Positions 12,301-26,300 of a stretch of 64,000 nucleotides of DNA are shown one piece after another. The position numbers and the translations under genes are program-made. Within the stretch, counting starts at the first letter, position 1. Every line of letters starts with the position of its first letter. Below the pieces are notes generated by a model. That model worked only from the letters and a program-made list of their open reading frames with translations, had not been told where the DNA came from and made no database searches. The stretch covers positions 9,072,357 through 9,136,356 of the forward strand of contig OW203747.1 of NCBI GenBank assembly GCA_934045075.1, in the 5' to 3' direction. Source of the DNA: Yponomeuta sedellus. Its lineage: Eukaryota; Arthropoda; Insecta; Lepidoptera; Yponomeutidae.

Positions 12301-15300
12301 CTCAAACTCACCTAACGACAACCAGCGCGCCGTATCCGATATAGTAGAACATGTAGAAGAACATCTTGAAGAAACCGACGGCCAACTCAGCCGGCGGCAT
12401 TTGCTGCATGTCTGCGATTTTCTGCTTTATGTTAGCGGGCGACAGAGATGAGAATGCCGTGGCGATGCCGTCCTTGATTGACTGGATGCCGCGCCGGAAT
12501 GGGTCTTTGCCGGCTCTGGGGAGGTCAATAGGGATTTAGGTTTAATATAATAGAATCTTTGACAAAGTGATGAAAATATACAGATACTTTTCTCAAAATT
12601 ATGTTTGTCGATAGGCAACTTTATACAATTGAAAATAACTTATAGTAAACTTTACTTCGCTTGAAAACTACCAGGCAGTGGTATATTCAATTCAATTTAT
12701 TTCAACGTAAAGAATTTACATTCTGTTTGGTGAATGTCAAAGTACAATGTAACATGAAAGTGAAATCCGCTGCCTTCGGGCCGTAGTGTAGTGGAGAAAA
12801 AGGCAGCGGGGAAAAAAAACTCCACTCTGACCATCTTTTCTCAAGTCCTCTTAAATCAAATACATTAGACACCACCTATACGTATAAGATTCCATGATTG
12901 CCATTAATAACTTTAAATGCTAAGGCATTATTCAATTGTTTTACATAGGCCGTGAAAACATAACAAGTGCTGCGGCCAGACATACGAACAGCACTCGTAT
13001 AACAGTTACAACCTTAAATTGAACCTTATGACATTGACATAGAGTCCAAAACCAATGACTAATTTGTACAAATTCTGCCCTTTAAAGGGTTAAGTTTAAA
13101 TTCTAGCTTGTAATAAAAAAATGCGTATTAGTTCTAAGTGACAACGAAGGGTTAAATACAATATCTTCTTGTTAGTACTACATTCTACTCGAAACAATTT
13201 TCATTATTTTAATGCCACTGATAATTTAGTTGCAAATACGCCCTGCGGTCTATAGGTAAGAACTAATCAAATCAAGACGGTTATGTTCAAAGTAGCACAA
13301 AAATTGCGACTTGATGTACTTTACAAGCTAAACAAGGTGTCCATTTCAAAATCTAGAAAAATTCAATCTCAATCTAAGATGTTTCTATAAATCCTATGAA
13401 ACTTAAGCCTAAGCTTTTATTCCTGACCTTGAAAATGACAATGGTTTTCGATTACTATTTTCAAAGTCAGAAATTGGGAGCGTAACGGTCTTACTAAGAA
13501 ATAGACAAGTGAAGACTTCGCCTTCAATGTAAGTCCAAACTGAGTTTTTGGTGGATACCTGTCATCGTCATCATCTCCCAAGTACATGTAGGCTGCCTCC
13601 CTATTCTTCGGACCCCCACCGCTCTCCTCGGACGCGGCCATCAGTCCTGACGCGTGCGTCATTTCAAAGATGGCGTCCTCGCAAAAGTTGACGAAAGCTT
13701 CCAGTTTCTCTTTGTCACCGCCCTCCGTTACAATGCTATAGAAGAACGCGCGCTTGGATTCCTGCAGGGTACAAAGAGATTTGTATAATCAATTGGAAAA
13801 TGTAATGGTGCAAACCTTTTTACAACACTCTTTAATATATCTTCCATTCTGTCCTTTCATGTTCACATTAAAAATTAAAATTACGTCACCAATTCTAGAT
13901 TTTTTTTCTGCATTCATGTCTTCCTAATTCATCTTTGACAAAACAAGACGACTGACAATAATCTTGTTCTTACGAATTATAAATTTTTCCTATTTTATCC
14001 TGATCAGTGTTATTTGTAGTTTTTTTAAAATAAATGCTGTATTAAAGTCGTATACATATTTTATAATTATTCACCACAAGAACCTTGCACTGGCGCCCAA
14101 CGTTGGCCGTTTTAGTTTAGGGAAAAATTTAAATAGGATGTTGCTAACACCGATCGACAGAACCTTTTGCAATTGCACATTACCCACGTGAAAATGCAAA
14201 GAGTATAGTGATTCAGTGATATTAAATTTTGTGGCACCTTGATCTGAGGCTTCTCCCACTGTTCGATGTTGGACTCCTTGATCTCGAAGTAGACACGCTC
14301 GATGCGCTTGCTGCCGCCCATGATCTCGATACGGCCGAGGAACGGCTCGAAGTAGTTGAGCACTGAGCCAGCGGTCTCCAGGAAGCGGGCTAGCCTGTTG
14401 GTAGTAGTGTAAAATATGTAAACATGAAATTGTTGCAAAAAAAATATTGCGTACAATATACATACATCTTATAAACTCGGCAGTGGGATGAAGGAGTGTA
14501 GAATTTGTAAACATATAATAGCAATTTTCTAGTTTGGTCTTAATTTGAAAATATTCCGGTTGTAATTTTATTGTAATTAAAAAATTGTTATTTTACGTAC
14601 CAAATAAAAATGCGTAAAATACGTTGAAAATAAAATTATGAAGTGTACGATATGTAATCATGAAATTGATTTGGAACTAGTGCAAGCTGATAGTTAATGC
14701 CCTGTTACTTCTTTCAATGTTTGTCATACTCAACCAACTGAAAACTGCAAATGAGGGCGCAAAATTACAGCCTTGCTATTAATAAACGCGCCCGAAACCT
14801 TCATACACGTATAATTACAACAATGCTGGCTAGCTGTACTGTACTCGATGTGACAGAGTATTCAAGACGAAATTCGGTTTTGCTAGCCGTATAAGAGCCC
14901 ATCTAAGGAGAAAGCTTTGATCGCATTTTCAGATACCACGCAGAGGACATACACACATTAATAAAAGCAAACAAATTTTATTCTTCGTCTTCGACGAAGA
15001 AGAAGACGAAGAATGAATGAATGTGAACAGCAACATCCATCAGGGATATAAGAGTGAGTACATATATGTATCTAGCCAGTACCACTTACCTAGGTTCATT
15101 GGGCATGTGTTCCGATAGATTAGTGAGCAGCACTGCCAAGTTGAAGCCGATTTCCTTAGCCGGCTCGTGGAAGCGGTCACAGAACCCGATGTAGTCCAGT
15201 TTGCCGTCGTGATTAGTTTCACAGCAGGCCAGCAGGAATTCTATCTCCTCTCTAGACAAAGTGTTGAAAACGGTTGCAAAAACGATTAAGTTATGTGCCG

Positions 15301-18300
15301 AATAATACAAATCATTACAAAGTACCGAAAACTGGGAAAAAAGAAATATTGGAGAGATTGTTTAACCTTGGTTGCAGGATTTACACTCTCTGTCTCTCTC
15401 TCTCTCTCTGAGAAAGGCCAGTGCCTTGTAGGTGTACGTATGTAAGATTACCAATATGTACCCTAACGCTAGATTTTACATACCTAAATCGCAGATTTTA
15501 TTGTACACCTTCCCTTCAATTTTGCTTGTATGTATATCAGTGAGACGAAGATCATGTTGTGTTTTTGTGATTTGATATTTTTTTGTGATACAAACATTTT
15601 GTATTTTTACATTTTGTACTACAACAATATTTATTATCAAAGTAAACAATAGGAAAACGCACTGAACAGTAGGAAAAGCAGCAGCAATACCAATAATTTA
15701 TCTACTAAGCACAGTGTTGAATCCACTTGGTAGACTTGGTACTTGGTACACACAATTGGTAGAGCGCTGGTACGGATAGCCAGAGGTTGCGGGTTCGAAA
15801 CCCGGCATGGGTGAAATTTTTAGCCTCTAAATAGGTTTTTAAATTTGTTCCTTAGCACGGGCTAGTGCATTAAAAATAAAAATAGTGTAAGTTCAGTGTT
15901 ATGTTTTCCTTTCTGTTTTTACTTCTATTTCCTCACGGAGGAACAAACTCTGGTCCCTTAATTTTAGATCTAGCAGCGCCATCTAGTGACAGGTAGCAAA
16001 ACTAAAACGTTAAGCGTCATCTAGTGACTTTGAAGGGGACTTCTAGAAACATAGTTCGGCACTTTTAGGACTTCTCTGTAGTGAAGGGTGTGTGGGCCGC
16101 ATTTTATTACGTGGCCCAATAAACTTACGGCGTATAGCTTTTCTGCTGCTCCATCTTCTCCTTGAAGTCTTTGGGCAGCACCCAGCCGTCGCTGTTGGCG
16201 TCAATCTCCTGGAAGCTGGCGCTCGAGGTGAGGTCCTTCAGCTTGAGGAACATGTCGAAGTATTTCAGGATCAGCTCCACGTTGGAGGCCGACTCCACGA
16301 GCGTATCCACCATCTGCTTGCCGATAGTGCCTGGGGTGTGGAAATTCATTGTTGGGACATTGTCCGTAGCAAGCGCTGAGTAGGGTAAATACGTTAGACG
16401 CTAGGGTTTCCTCACGATGTTTTCCATCACTGTTACTTACTTACTTGGTTGGAAAACGTGTAATTTGTGTGGCAATTAGATTGCCGGGCTTATACGAGTA
16501 TCTCCGTGTGAAGTGTGAGATAAGTTCCGGGACGGATCCCGTATTGACAGTTTTGGCGTCGGGCGACGGATAGCCCGAAACAGTGAATATATATTAGGTG
16601 AAACACGGTGTCGTGAAAGTGCAATGCCGGTAGGTAGCTTTCTGGTGAAAGAGCTCTTGGGGATAGACGGGGAAGTCTAGGGATCCCCAAACCTCAGTGC
16701 ACCCATCCCGGACGGCGCCGGCTGCCAAATCGAGAGGCGTCGACGCGGACAGACTTTGTAAGTGTTAGCAATAGTTTTTGAATTAGTTTTTAATTGAGTC
16801 CTTTACCCAACATTTGCTGGTGTACATGCAATAAAGAATATTCTATCTATCTACTTCACAGTGAGTGGTATTGCTATAAGAATTTTAATGTAATGCGTTC
16901 TTTAATGGAACTCAGGAACCTAAGATATTGGTATGTGCCTAGATTCGAAAATACGACCTACCGAATCCTCTCCGAGGTGAAGAATTTAAGGTAAATACAG
17001 GCAATACCCGATTAAGCCGTCTTGTCAGTCTATTTAAACAGTTTTAGTCACGACCGTCAGTGAATGAATGGTCTGTGGTGGGCAAAGGTTCCAGAGTGGT
17101 GACCACAGAATGGCAAACCCACCAGCTCGCTGATCTGAGGCAGAGTTCGGATAGCTGCTGGACGAGGATGGCCGAGGACAGAAAGAAGGGGCTTACCGGG
17201 GGGGAAACTTTTGTCGCAATATGCAATGATTAATACATTTATTTATTTATGAACTACAATATATTACTAATTATTTAAACAAAACATCTATAAAGTAATG
17301 AAAGTGAACTTTTTTTAATTTATTTATTAAATTGCCCAACCTTACAGTGTTAACTAATTCGTTGAACAATTAAATTTTTCGACTGTAATAAACTTAAGTA
17401 AATAATAGCTTGAGTAAATATTTAGCAAATTAAAAACACAGATTTTTTTATTTCATCTGCGCATTCACCCAAAGAGCAAAGAAATATATCAATATTTTCT
17501 GCAGTCTGGTTAAGGATTCCTATAGTTCTAGTGAGCGGCGCCTCGGCCAGCAGGTTTGTTTATCACACAAAAATAATAAATAATAATTATTCTTTCATTC
17601 ACATGTTTGTGGTAAAAAGGAATGGCCTCAGCTCTATTGCCATGACTGGATGCGTAGCCTCGGCGCTGGTTTTCAGCACGTCTCTTTTAGTAACTTTTTA
17701 AAATCATATTATTACATATGCGCCATTACATAAAAAAGGAATAAATGAATGAGTGTATGAACTAACATACTAGTGAATGAATGAACGATTGAATAGATGA
17801 ATAACGTAATGAATAAATAAATACATATTCATCGATCTTGTTAGCCCTATACTAAGTACAACTAAATGACTTGTGCTACAGGTGCTAACTCGACGATAGA
17901 TTTAATACAATAAATACATAGATAACATCCAAGACCCGAGGCAAACTAGAAAAGTTCGTTTCCCAGTTTGACCCGGTCGGGGATCGAACCCAAGACCTTC
18001 GGTTTTATAGACAGCGCGCCAAACCGCTACGGCACCGAGGTCGTCAAAGTGATGATTCTTCGAGACTCACCGTTGACGACGTTTCCCTCCAGCATGGAGA
18101 GCATCATGGTGATCAAGTCCTTTGAACTAAGATACTAATATAGTAGCATAAAATTTACATACAAGTACATACATTGCTCTGGCCCCACACTAGTGAATGA
18201 ATGAACGACCGAATAGATGAATAACGTAATGAATGTTAAAAAATCTATTAGAGGCTAAAACTTCCACCCATTTTGGGATTCGAACCCGCGACCTTTGGTT

Positions 18301-20320
18301 ATCCGTGCCAGTGCTCTTCCAACTGAGCTAATGGGCGCCTCACTGGCAACAGTGAAATTCTAATCTCTTTATACTATTTTTATTTTAATGCACTAACCCG
18401 TGCTAACAGTGATATCATTCCGATGTAAAAACCTAACTGCAACGTAGGTAGTCGGGGCTGTAAGTGATGCAATTTACTTAAGCCAGATGTCGCTGCCTGT
18501 ACGTAATACAGAGAATAGTGTAGAGGTTCGAAATTTCACTGATGCCGGTGAGTCGCCCATTAGCTCAGTTGGAAAGAGCGCTGGTTCACGGTCACGGGTT
18601 CGAATCCCGGCATGGGTGGAATTTTTAGCCTCTAAATTGGTTTCTTATCTCTTTACAATACTCTGTATTACGTACAGGCAGCGACATCTGGCTGAAGTAA
18701 TTTGCATCACTTGCAGCGCAGAGCACCTACTTTGCAGTTAGGTAACATCGGAATTATCGCTGTACCCACATGATTATATTCTTTTTAAAGCACTAACCCG
18801 TGCTAATGACAATTTTAAAAAACCTATTTAGCGATTAAAAATTCCATCCATGCCGCTTTAGCCACAAAAAATAGGGGTTTTAAAATTATCCTTAGCACGG
18901 GTTAGTGCATCAAAAAGAATATAAACGTTTCCGAAACTTGTTTCGAAACTTTGGTTTTGAAAGTGGCCGAAGGGGTGGTTGTTGGAGCCTCACCGTTGAC
19001 GACGTTTCCCTCCAGCATGGAGAGCATCATAGCGATCATCTCCTTCGAACTAACATACTAAAATAATAATATAATAATATAGGCCTTTTTGCATCTACTT
19101 AATGAGATGATTTATACAGCGTCCAGTGGTATCTTCACTCACACTAGATGGGTGAAGGGACCACTCCGACGCTGTAGTGCCTGGGACATGGTTTAATAGA
19201 TGGTGTAGGCTTGCCCAGCACCTATACCATCCTGACAGCTTAGTCGGCCTAGCCCACAGGAAAGACTAGTCAATACGTGCGGAGCCAACCAAGCCGCGGG
19301 TTTCCTCACGATGTTTTCCTTCACCGTTAGCGTGTGGCATTGCGACTACAAATTCGCAAATGTACGTAACTTTGAAATTAAACAAAGTCATTGGTACACG
19401 CCCGCACTCGGGATCGAACATGGGGCTCTCGCTTGCCAGTTCTACCCACTGAGCTACCACCGCTTTTGAGCAACATACTAAAATAGTAACATAACATTTA
19501 AATACAAGTGCTCTGGCTCTACACTAGTGAATGAATGAACGACCGAATAGATGAATAACGTAATGAATAGTATTTTTGAAGGTTAACACGAGCACTAGAC
19601 ATAATTAAAACTGTTTTTATACGGATTAATGCTCGCTTATTACATTTTTGACGTTTCGGCACCTGAAAAAGTGCCGAAACGTCAAAAATGTAATAAACGA
19701 GCATAAATCCGTATAAAAACAGTTTTAATAACGTAACGAATGTTAATTGTTGGAGGCTCACCGTTGGCGACGTTTCCCTCGAGCATGGAGAGCATCATGG
19801 CGATCATGTCCTTCGAACCAATATACTAAAATAGTAACATAACATTTACATACAAGTACATACATTGCTCTGGCACTAGTGAATGAATGAACGACCGAAT
19901 AGATGAATAACGTAACGAATGTTAATTGTTGGAGGCTCACCGTTGACGACGTTTCCCTCGAGCATGGAGAGCATCATGGTGATCATGTCCTTTTGCAGGT
20001 TGAGCAGCTCCTTGAGCAGGTCCACCTGCGAGGAGTGCTTGGACAGCTTGTCCTGCATGTGCGAGAACAGGAAGAGGAACCCGCCCACCGCGTCCCACAG
20101 CCTGCGGGTCACCAAGGGGGTTTGTTTTTTTAATTTGTACAGTAGGCACTGCCACTATTGATTTTGTGGCAATTTTTATTCTTTGGTTATTATTTACAAT
20201 TCTCTGTGATTTTTTGAATTGAGTAGCGTGTCAATATAAATGGTTTTTATATATAAGGCTTAATCTAATGAGTTTTCTTTACATGTTAGGGGTATCGTAA
20301 TATGTATTGTTCCTTCTTTT

Positions 20321-20382
<62 letters not shown>

Positions 20383-23300
20383 TATTTTTTTTTCTTTTTT
20401 TTTCACCAAGGGGGTTGGGTGTCGTCGTCAGGCTATACTAGTCCACTGCTGGACACAGCCCTCCCCCTAAAGAGCGCCACGTTGCGCTCTCATAGGGGGT
20501 AATGCCCATAATCCCCACGCTGGGCATGCGGGTCGGGGATCGCAGTTCGGTGGAATTGTACTGCAGGGGGCGCTGCTGCCCACCCCCCGGTTTCTGTCCC
20601 TTGGTCGCCTTTTACGACACCCGCTGAAAAAAGTAGGGAATTTCGAATAGCTTTTTTAGTATTCGTACTAGCTTTGTAAAATTTACCGTGTAAATAAGAT
20701 ATTAATCCAGGGTGTCAGTTAACACCATAACAAATTTTAATAAAATCGCTCCAGCCGTTTAGACGCGAACAAGTAACAAACATACACACTCACAAACTTT
20801 CGCCTTTCTAATAGTAGTGTGCTATATTCTGTGGTACTTAGTTATTTATCAACCCTTGTATGTCCCCACTGCTGGGGCACTGGTCTCTTCCTGCATCGCA
20901 GAAGGGTTAGGCCATACTCCACCACGGGAGCCAAGTCCGGGTTCGTGGAAGATTGTAAGACAGTTGTGGGCCTTACTGTCAGAAGTTATCGAGCCGCCCG
21001 TAAGGCCTCTGACATGGCTTAACGACTGCCCTTATATGATAGCCGGCACCAACGGCTTAGCGTGCCCTGCGAAGCATGGACGCGCTCGGAAAAATGCCAC
21101 TAGCGGTAGTCACGGCACGGTCACCCATCCTGCACCTGACCGCGCCTGTTGTTGCTTAACTCTTCCAATCACTCGGTTCGCCTAGATCACGAGCGATTCG
21201 TGTAATTTCTATGTATATTCCGTGTAATTTCCATTTATATGTAAAATAAAGTATTCTCTATCTATTTATTCATATATTAGAGACCCTCAGTTCATCATCA
21301 CGCCACCGCATTTCACCTGGAATGTGCGAGCGCCTGCTGGTTCTGCGTGCAGGGCCCCTGGATGACCTCAGTGAGCGTGTTGAACACCTGCGATGCCACG
21401 CCGATGGCCTTGAAGAAGTTGGCCTTGCCGGCCGGGTCGATCAGTTCCTGTGATATACAAAAGTAATTTAGACCTGGATACTTAAAAACTCGTGCGGAGC
21501 CCACAAAGGTACAGATTTCCTCGCGATGTTTTACTTCACTGTTAGCGTTGTGGTAATGAAATGAAATGAAAAGGTTTATTCAAAGTAGCACTTAAAACTG
21601 CGGCTTAATGAACGTTACAAATCAAACTAGGTGCCCATTTCAAAATCTAGATCATTTAGGAGAAAAAATGGACAAAAAAACTCCTAACTTAGTCTTTTCA
21701 AAAGTCCTTAATTAACATAGTTTACATAATTATTATAAACATAGAACTCATACATTGTACTGGCTTTAATTCCAGACCTCATTGTCATCTAAATAATCCT
21801 TTATGTTATAGTAGCCCTTTTGGCACAAAGTGTGCTTAACGTATTTTTTGAACCGCGATTCAGGCAAGCTTAATATATCTTCAGGGATTTTATTATAGAA
21901 GCGTATACAATGCCGGATGAAGGATGTATTAACCTTTGCCAGCCTAAATAGTGGGAACAAAAGTTAATGTTTATTTCTTGTATTTACATTGTGTTGGCTA
22001 CCTAAAGTTTTAAAGTTACTGATATTTTTCCTAACGTACATAATGTTTTCATATATATACTGACTGGCAACTGTCAGGATGTTAGTTTCTTTAAAGAAAT
22101 CTCTTAACGAATCTCTACTACCCAGCCTATAAATGAATCTGATCGCTCTCTTCTGCAAGACAAAGATGGTCTCAATGCTACTACGAAGTCGCAAATGTAA
22201 GTAACTTTGTAGTTTACTAGAATAAAGTTACATACATCTGCTCTGCATGCCCGCACTGGGAATCAAACCTGAGTCTCCCGCTTTCGAGCCCATTGTTTTA
22301 CCTATCACCGCTATCAGACGATAGCCGACTAAGCAGTCAGTATGGCATAGGTGCTAGGCAAGGCACTGCATCTAAAAAAAATATCCTAGCCTTGCAGCGT
22401 TCCAATCACCAACCCGGACTTGGCCCCCGTGGTCGTTGTCGTAGTAGTCTATTGTGGTAGTTAAAATGAAAGATTAATTGGTATGGTCACAACTTGTATT
22501 TACGACGCGCTACATAATAGTGTCTCTTATTCTATTCGGTTATACGATTAAACAGGCTTACATATTAGGCATACGCACACAAACACTCAGACTTATAATA
22601 ATATATGGTACCGTCACACACTACATACGGCATAACCTTCCTGCGATGCAGGAAGAGACTTGTGCCCCACCAGTGGGGACATACAAAGGGTTGATATCAT
22701 CATCTGCAGCGTTCGAGTAGTCCATTCACTAATCTAGTGTGAGTGAAGGTGCCACTGGACACCGTGTAAATCATTCAATCAAATCATTTAAAATTGATAA
22801 AGAAATAGTATTATTTATTGCGTAACGAGAATGTCGAGCCACTCAGATTTTAGTATTGTGAAAGTATTTTTGTTGAGAAACTTTCATCAATAATTATTTT
22901 TTCAATTAAACATTTATTTTTTATTTTTAAGTGTCGGAGCTGCAACCGCTAAACTGAAGAGGAATTGGGCGGGCCACTTAAGCCGTATGGGCACCGAGAG
23001 GTGAGCAAAAATTGTCACTGACTGGATTCCGCGCGACGGATATTGCAAAGGCCGACCCAAGCGGAGATGGCGGGACGACCTTACATCCTTTCTGCCGGAC
23101 TTGCAGAAAGTGGCCATGAACAGGGAGGAGTGGCAGGCAAAAGGGGAGGCCTTTGCCCAGCAGTCATGACTTCATCAATGACTTTTTTTCCTAACCTTTT
23201 TTGCAACAAAACTCCATCACTCGTATCTCATATAATCTCACCTTGCTAGAGTAATGCCAGTAGAAGTCCATGATGGACTCCTGGAGTCTCAGCAGGTAGT

Positions 23301-26300
23301 CAACAGTGCAGATGACCACGTTCACCGTTGTCGTGTTTCCGGCCTGGGTCCTCAGGTAGTTCTGCCATTCTGTCGTAAAATAACAACCATTTTTAACCAA
23401 TTGTTGGCGACCGACACCGCCTTCTTTCTCTTTGGTTTTAGTTTAAATTCAAATATTGGTCAATATCTAGTGTTCTAAAACAATTGTAAATATTTTCAGT
23501 GACAAAGTAAACGTGGTACATACAAGAGCTCTCGGTATTTCATTTTTCGTCATCTTTTTCACCAATAATGAACCCGTTACTATGAAACTTCGGCGTTTAA
23601 TATTAGGTGCTTACATATCAAATTGGCGTTTCGTCGTACTGGCCACTTTGATCTAAAATATCTCCTTTTTGGTTAACAATTCCAAATTCAAATTTATAAT
23701 TTATATTAAGCTGGTATATTTGAGCTTCTAAAACAGTCATTCATTTGTTATTTTGCTCATCTGTTTTTTCTTTGGCGTCGCTCATCTCCCACAATGGAGA
23801 ACTTGAAATATCGCTTTATTTAAGACTACGAGTTCCACAGTGGCACCAGTGCTGCAGAAACGGCTCGAAGGCTTAATTACAGGCTGTCAGCTTTTAGAAT
23901 ATACCTCGGGCTCTAGAGCAGGCTTCGGTTTTCGCCGAAAGCACACGAGTGTAATACTACTTACTGCTCTGTATAAAACTTTTCTTCACTATTTTGAAAG
24001 TTACACATAAAATTATGTGTCATGCTACTGCCGATATTTCTATTACACGAATATATCTAATAGTAGCCGAAGTATATTCTAAGAGCTAACAGTCTGTATG
24101 TGTTTGGTAGCGGTGCCGCAAAAGAAAACAAAGTGCATTTTTGGTTCCAACGTTTTATGAACTCACCCAAGTTGTGTCCCTCGCAGGTCAGCTGTATGAA
24201 GCGGAACAAGGCGCATGTGAACTCGGCGTCGTGCATGTTCTTTTCACCGGCCGCCCCCTCCAAGCCCACTCCGAGGCCTGGCGATCAAGTAAAAAAACTA
24301 GGTACTTCACAATTTTTTAATTTCAGTCCTTCATATAGACTATGTTATACATATAGTTGGTTGTCTGGAAGAGATCACTTTTAGTGATAAGGCCGCCGTC
24401 TGTACTCTTAGGTTAAGAAATATCTGTGTAATTTGCATTTTTATGTACAATAAAGTGTTCTCTATCCCTATCTATCGATCTATAGTCGGATTTCATATAG
24501 TCTATAACACTGCCGTAAATACGACGAATGATTATGATCTCATGTGTGACGGGAAAAAATGTCACTAGCTGTAGCCAGGTGTTGGATGGTCACCCATCCT
24601 GCACCTGACCACGCCTGCTGTTGTGGCCTAGTAGAACCCAGTGATTGGGTTCTACTAGGCCACAAGCGCTTGCCCCATGTTGGGCGCCATTGTAGTGTTG
24701 CACTTATATAAATAATAAAACTGGAACGACTTTACCTTTGTGTGAAAAAAAAAAAAAACTGGATAAAAATGGAATAGGCAGGTAAAAATACTCAGGTCTA
24801 GTTAAAATGTAAAGTAGTCATTACTACTTTACATTTTAACTGATGAAATCTCGAAAATGTGTGACATAATTTTAAATATTTGAAAACGATAGATAAAAAA
24901 AGAAATATAAAAAATGGCGTAAACAGGTTTGCACCGTTACACCCAAGCTACCGATGCTGGCCATCAACTCACCTTCAGCCTTGGTGTTTCTCTCGAAGGC
25001 GTCCAGGTCAAGCACGGAGCAAGAGTTCATGAGTCCAGCGATAGAAGTGAAGAAACCGACATCCTTCTTGTCTTTGAGGTGATTCAGCATACCCTGTGGT
25101 TAAAGATGGGCGATTGTGGTTAACTGGAAGAAAATACTTATTAGTATTAAGCTCGCCTATGTACAAACCCCCTTTTTTGTGCAATATATATTTTTTAATT
25201 TAATTGAATTGATTATGACGATACTTATTCGGAAAAAAAAAATTTTACTCCTCATTCAATCTATTATCCCGTGTACGTCCACTGCTGAGCAGCGACAACA
25301 GAATAATCTTGATGTACCTAGATGAATTCTGTCTCTACATAATATCTGTATTTCTTGCATATACTACGACTTTTATGTTTACGCGTCCAACTCGCTGGAT
25401 GTCTGTTTTCCTTAGAACGATAGTACTGTACGAGTCAAAACAAGTTGGCGACGACTGCTACTCTTCTGCAACACAGTTTTTGAACTAGCGTGGAGGGTAG
25501 TTCTTAATGTTAAGCTGTTGCCGTTGTTTGTGGACCTTTGCAAAATATGCACCTACCGTCGAATATTTTTTACATTGTTAAGTATCTTTACAAGTTTTAC
25601 ATTGTTAAGTATATTTAAAAAGGTAGCGCGTTAAGTCTGTGCAAAAATATGACATAATACTTAAAGCAAAAAAACTATTTGAATTTGAATAAGAGTTTTA
25701 GAATTAGACTACAGTATAATTTCTCTAAATTACGTAGTAAAATTCATCATTTAGGACGGCCTCGGTAGAGCAGCGGTTTAGCACGTTGAATGTTAAACCG
25801 AAAGTCCCGGGTTCGATCCCCTGCCGGTCCAAACTAGGAAACGAACTTTTCTAGTTTGGCTCGGGTCTTGGATGTTCTATGTATTTATTGTATTAAATGT
25901 ATCATCGAGTTAGCACCTGTAACACAAGTCATTAAGTTGTACTTAGTATGGGGCTAACGAGGTCTGTGTTATATTATATGTCAATGAATATTTAATAAAA
26001 TAACTAATAAATAAATATTCATGGACATATTACACAGATCTCGTTAGCCCTATAATAAGTACAACTAAATGACTTGTGTTATAGGTGCTAACTCGACGAT
26101 AAATTTAATACAATAAATACATAGATAACATCCAAGACCCGAGACAAACTAGAAAAGTTCGTTTCCTAGTTTGACCCGACCGGGGATCGAACCCGAGACC
26201 TTTGGTTTTACAGTCAGCGTGCCAAACCGCTGCGCCACCGAGGCCGTCAAATTATTATTTAATATTATTATTGGCTGCATGTTCAAATTATTGAATTATT

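Larger units (their letters stand above)
17745..19935 (-). repeat. Array of RyR exon 20 tail copies with intron
   Basis: Partial copies of the exon 20 tail, each preserving the GTGAG donor, lie at 19761-19813, 18993-19046 and 18071-18122. Intron pieces (actagtgaatgaatgaacga) accompany them and also occur alone at 19480-19570 and 17745-17830. SINEs have since inserted among them. Confidence 0.85.
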
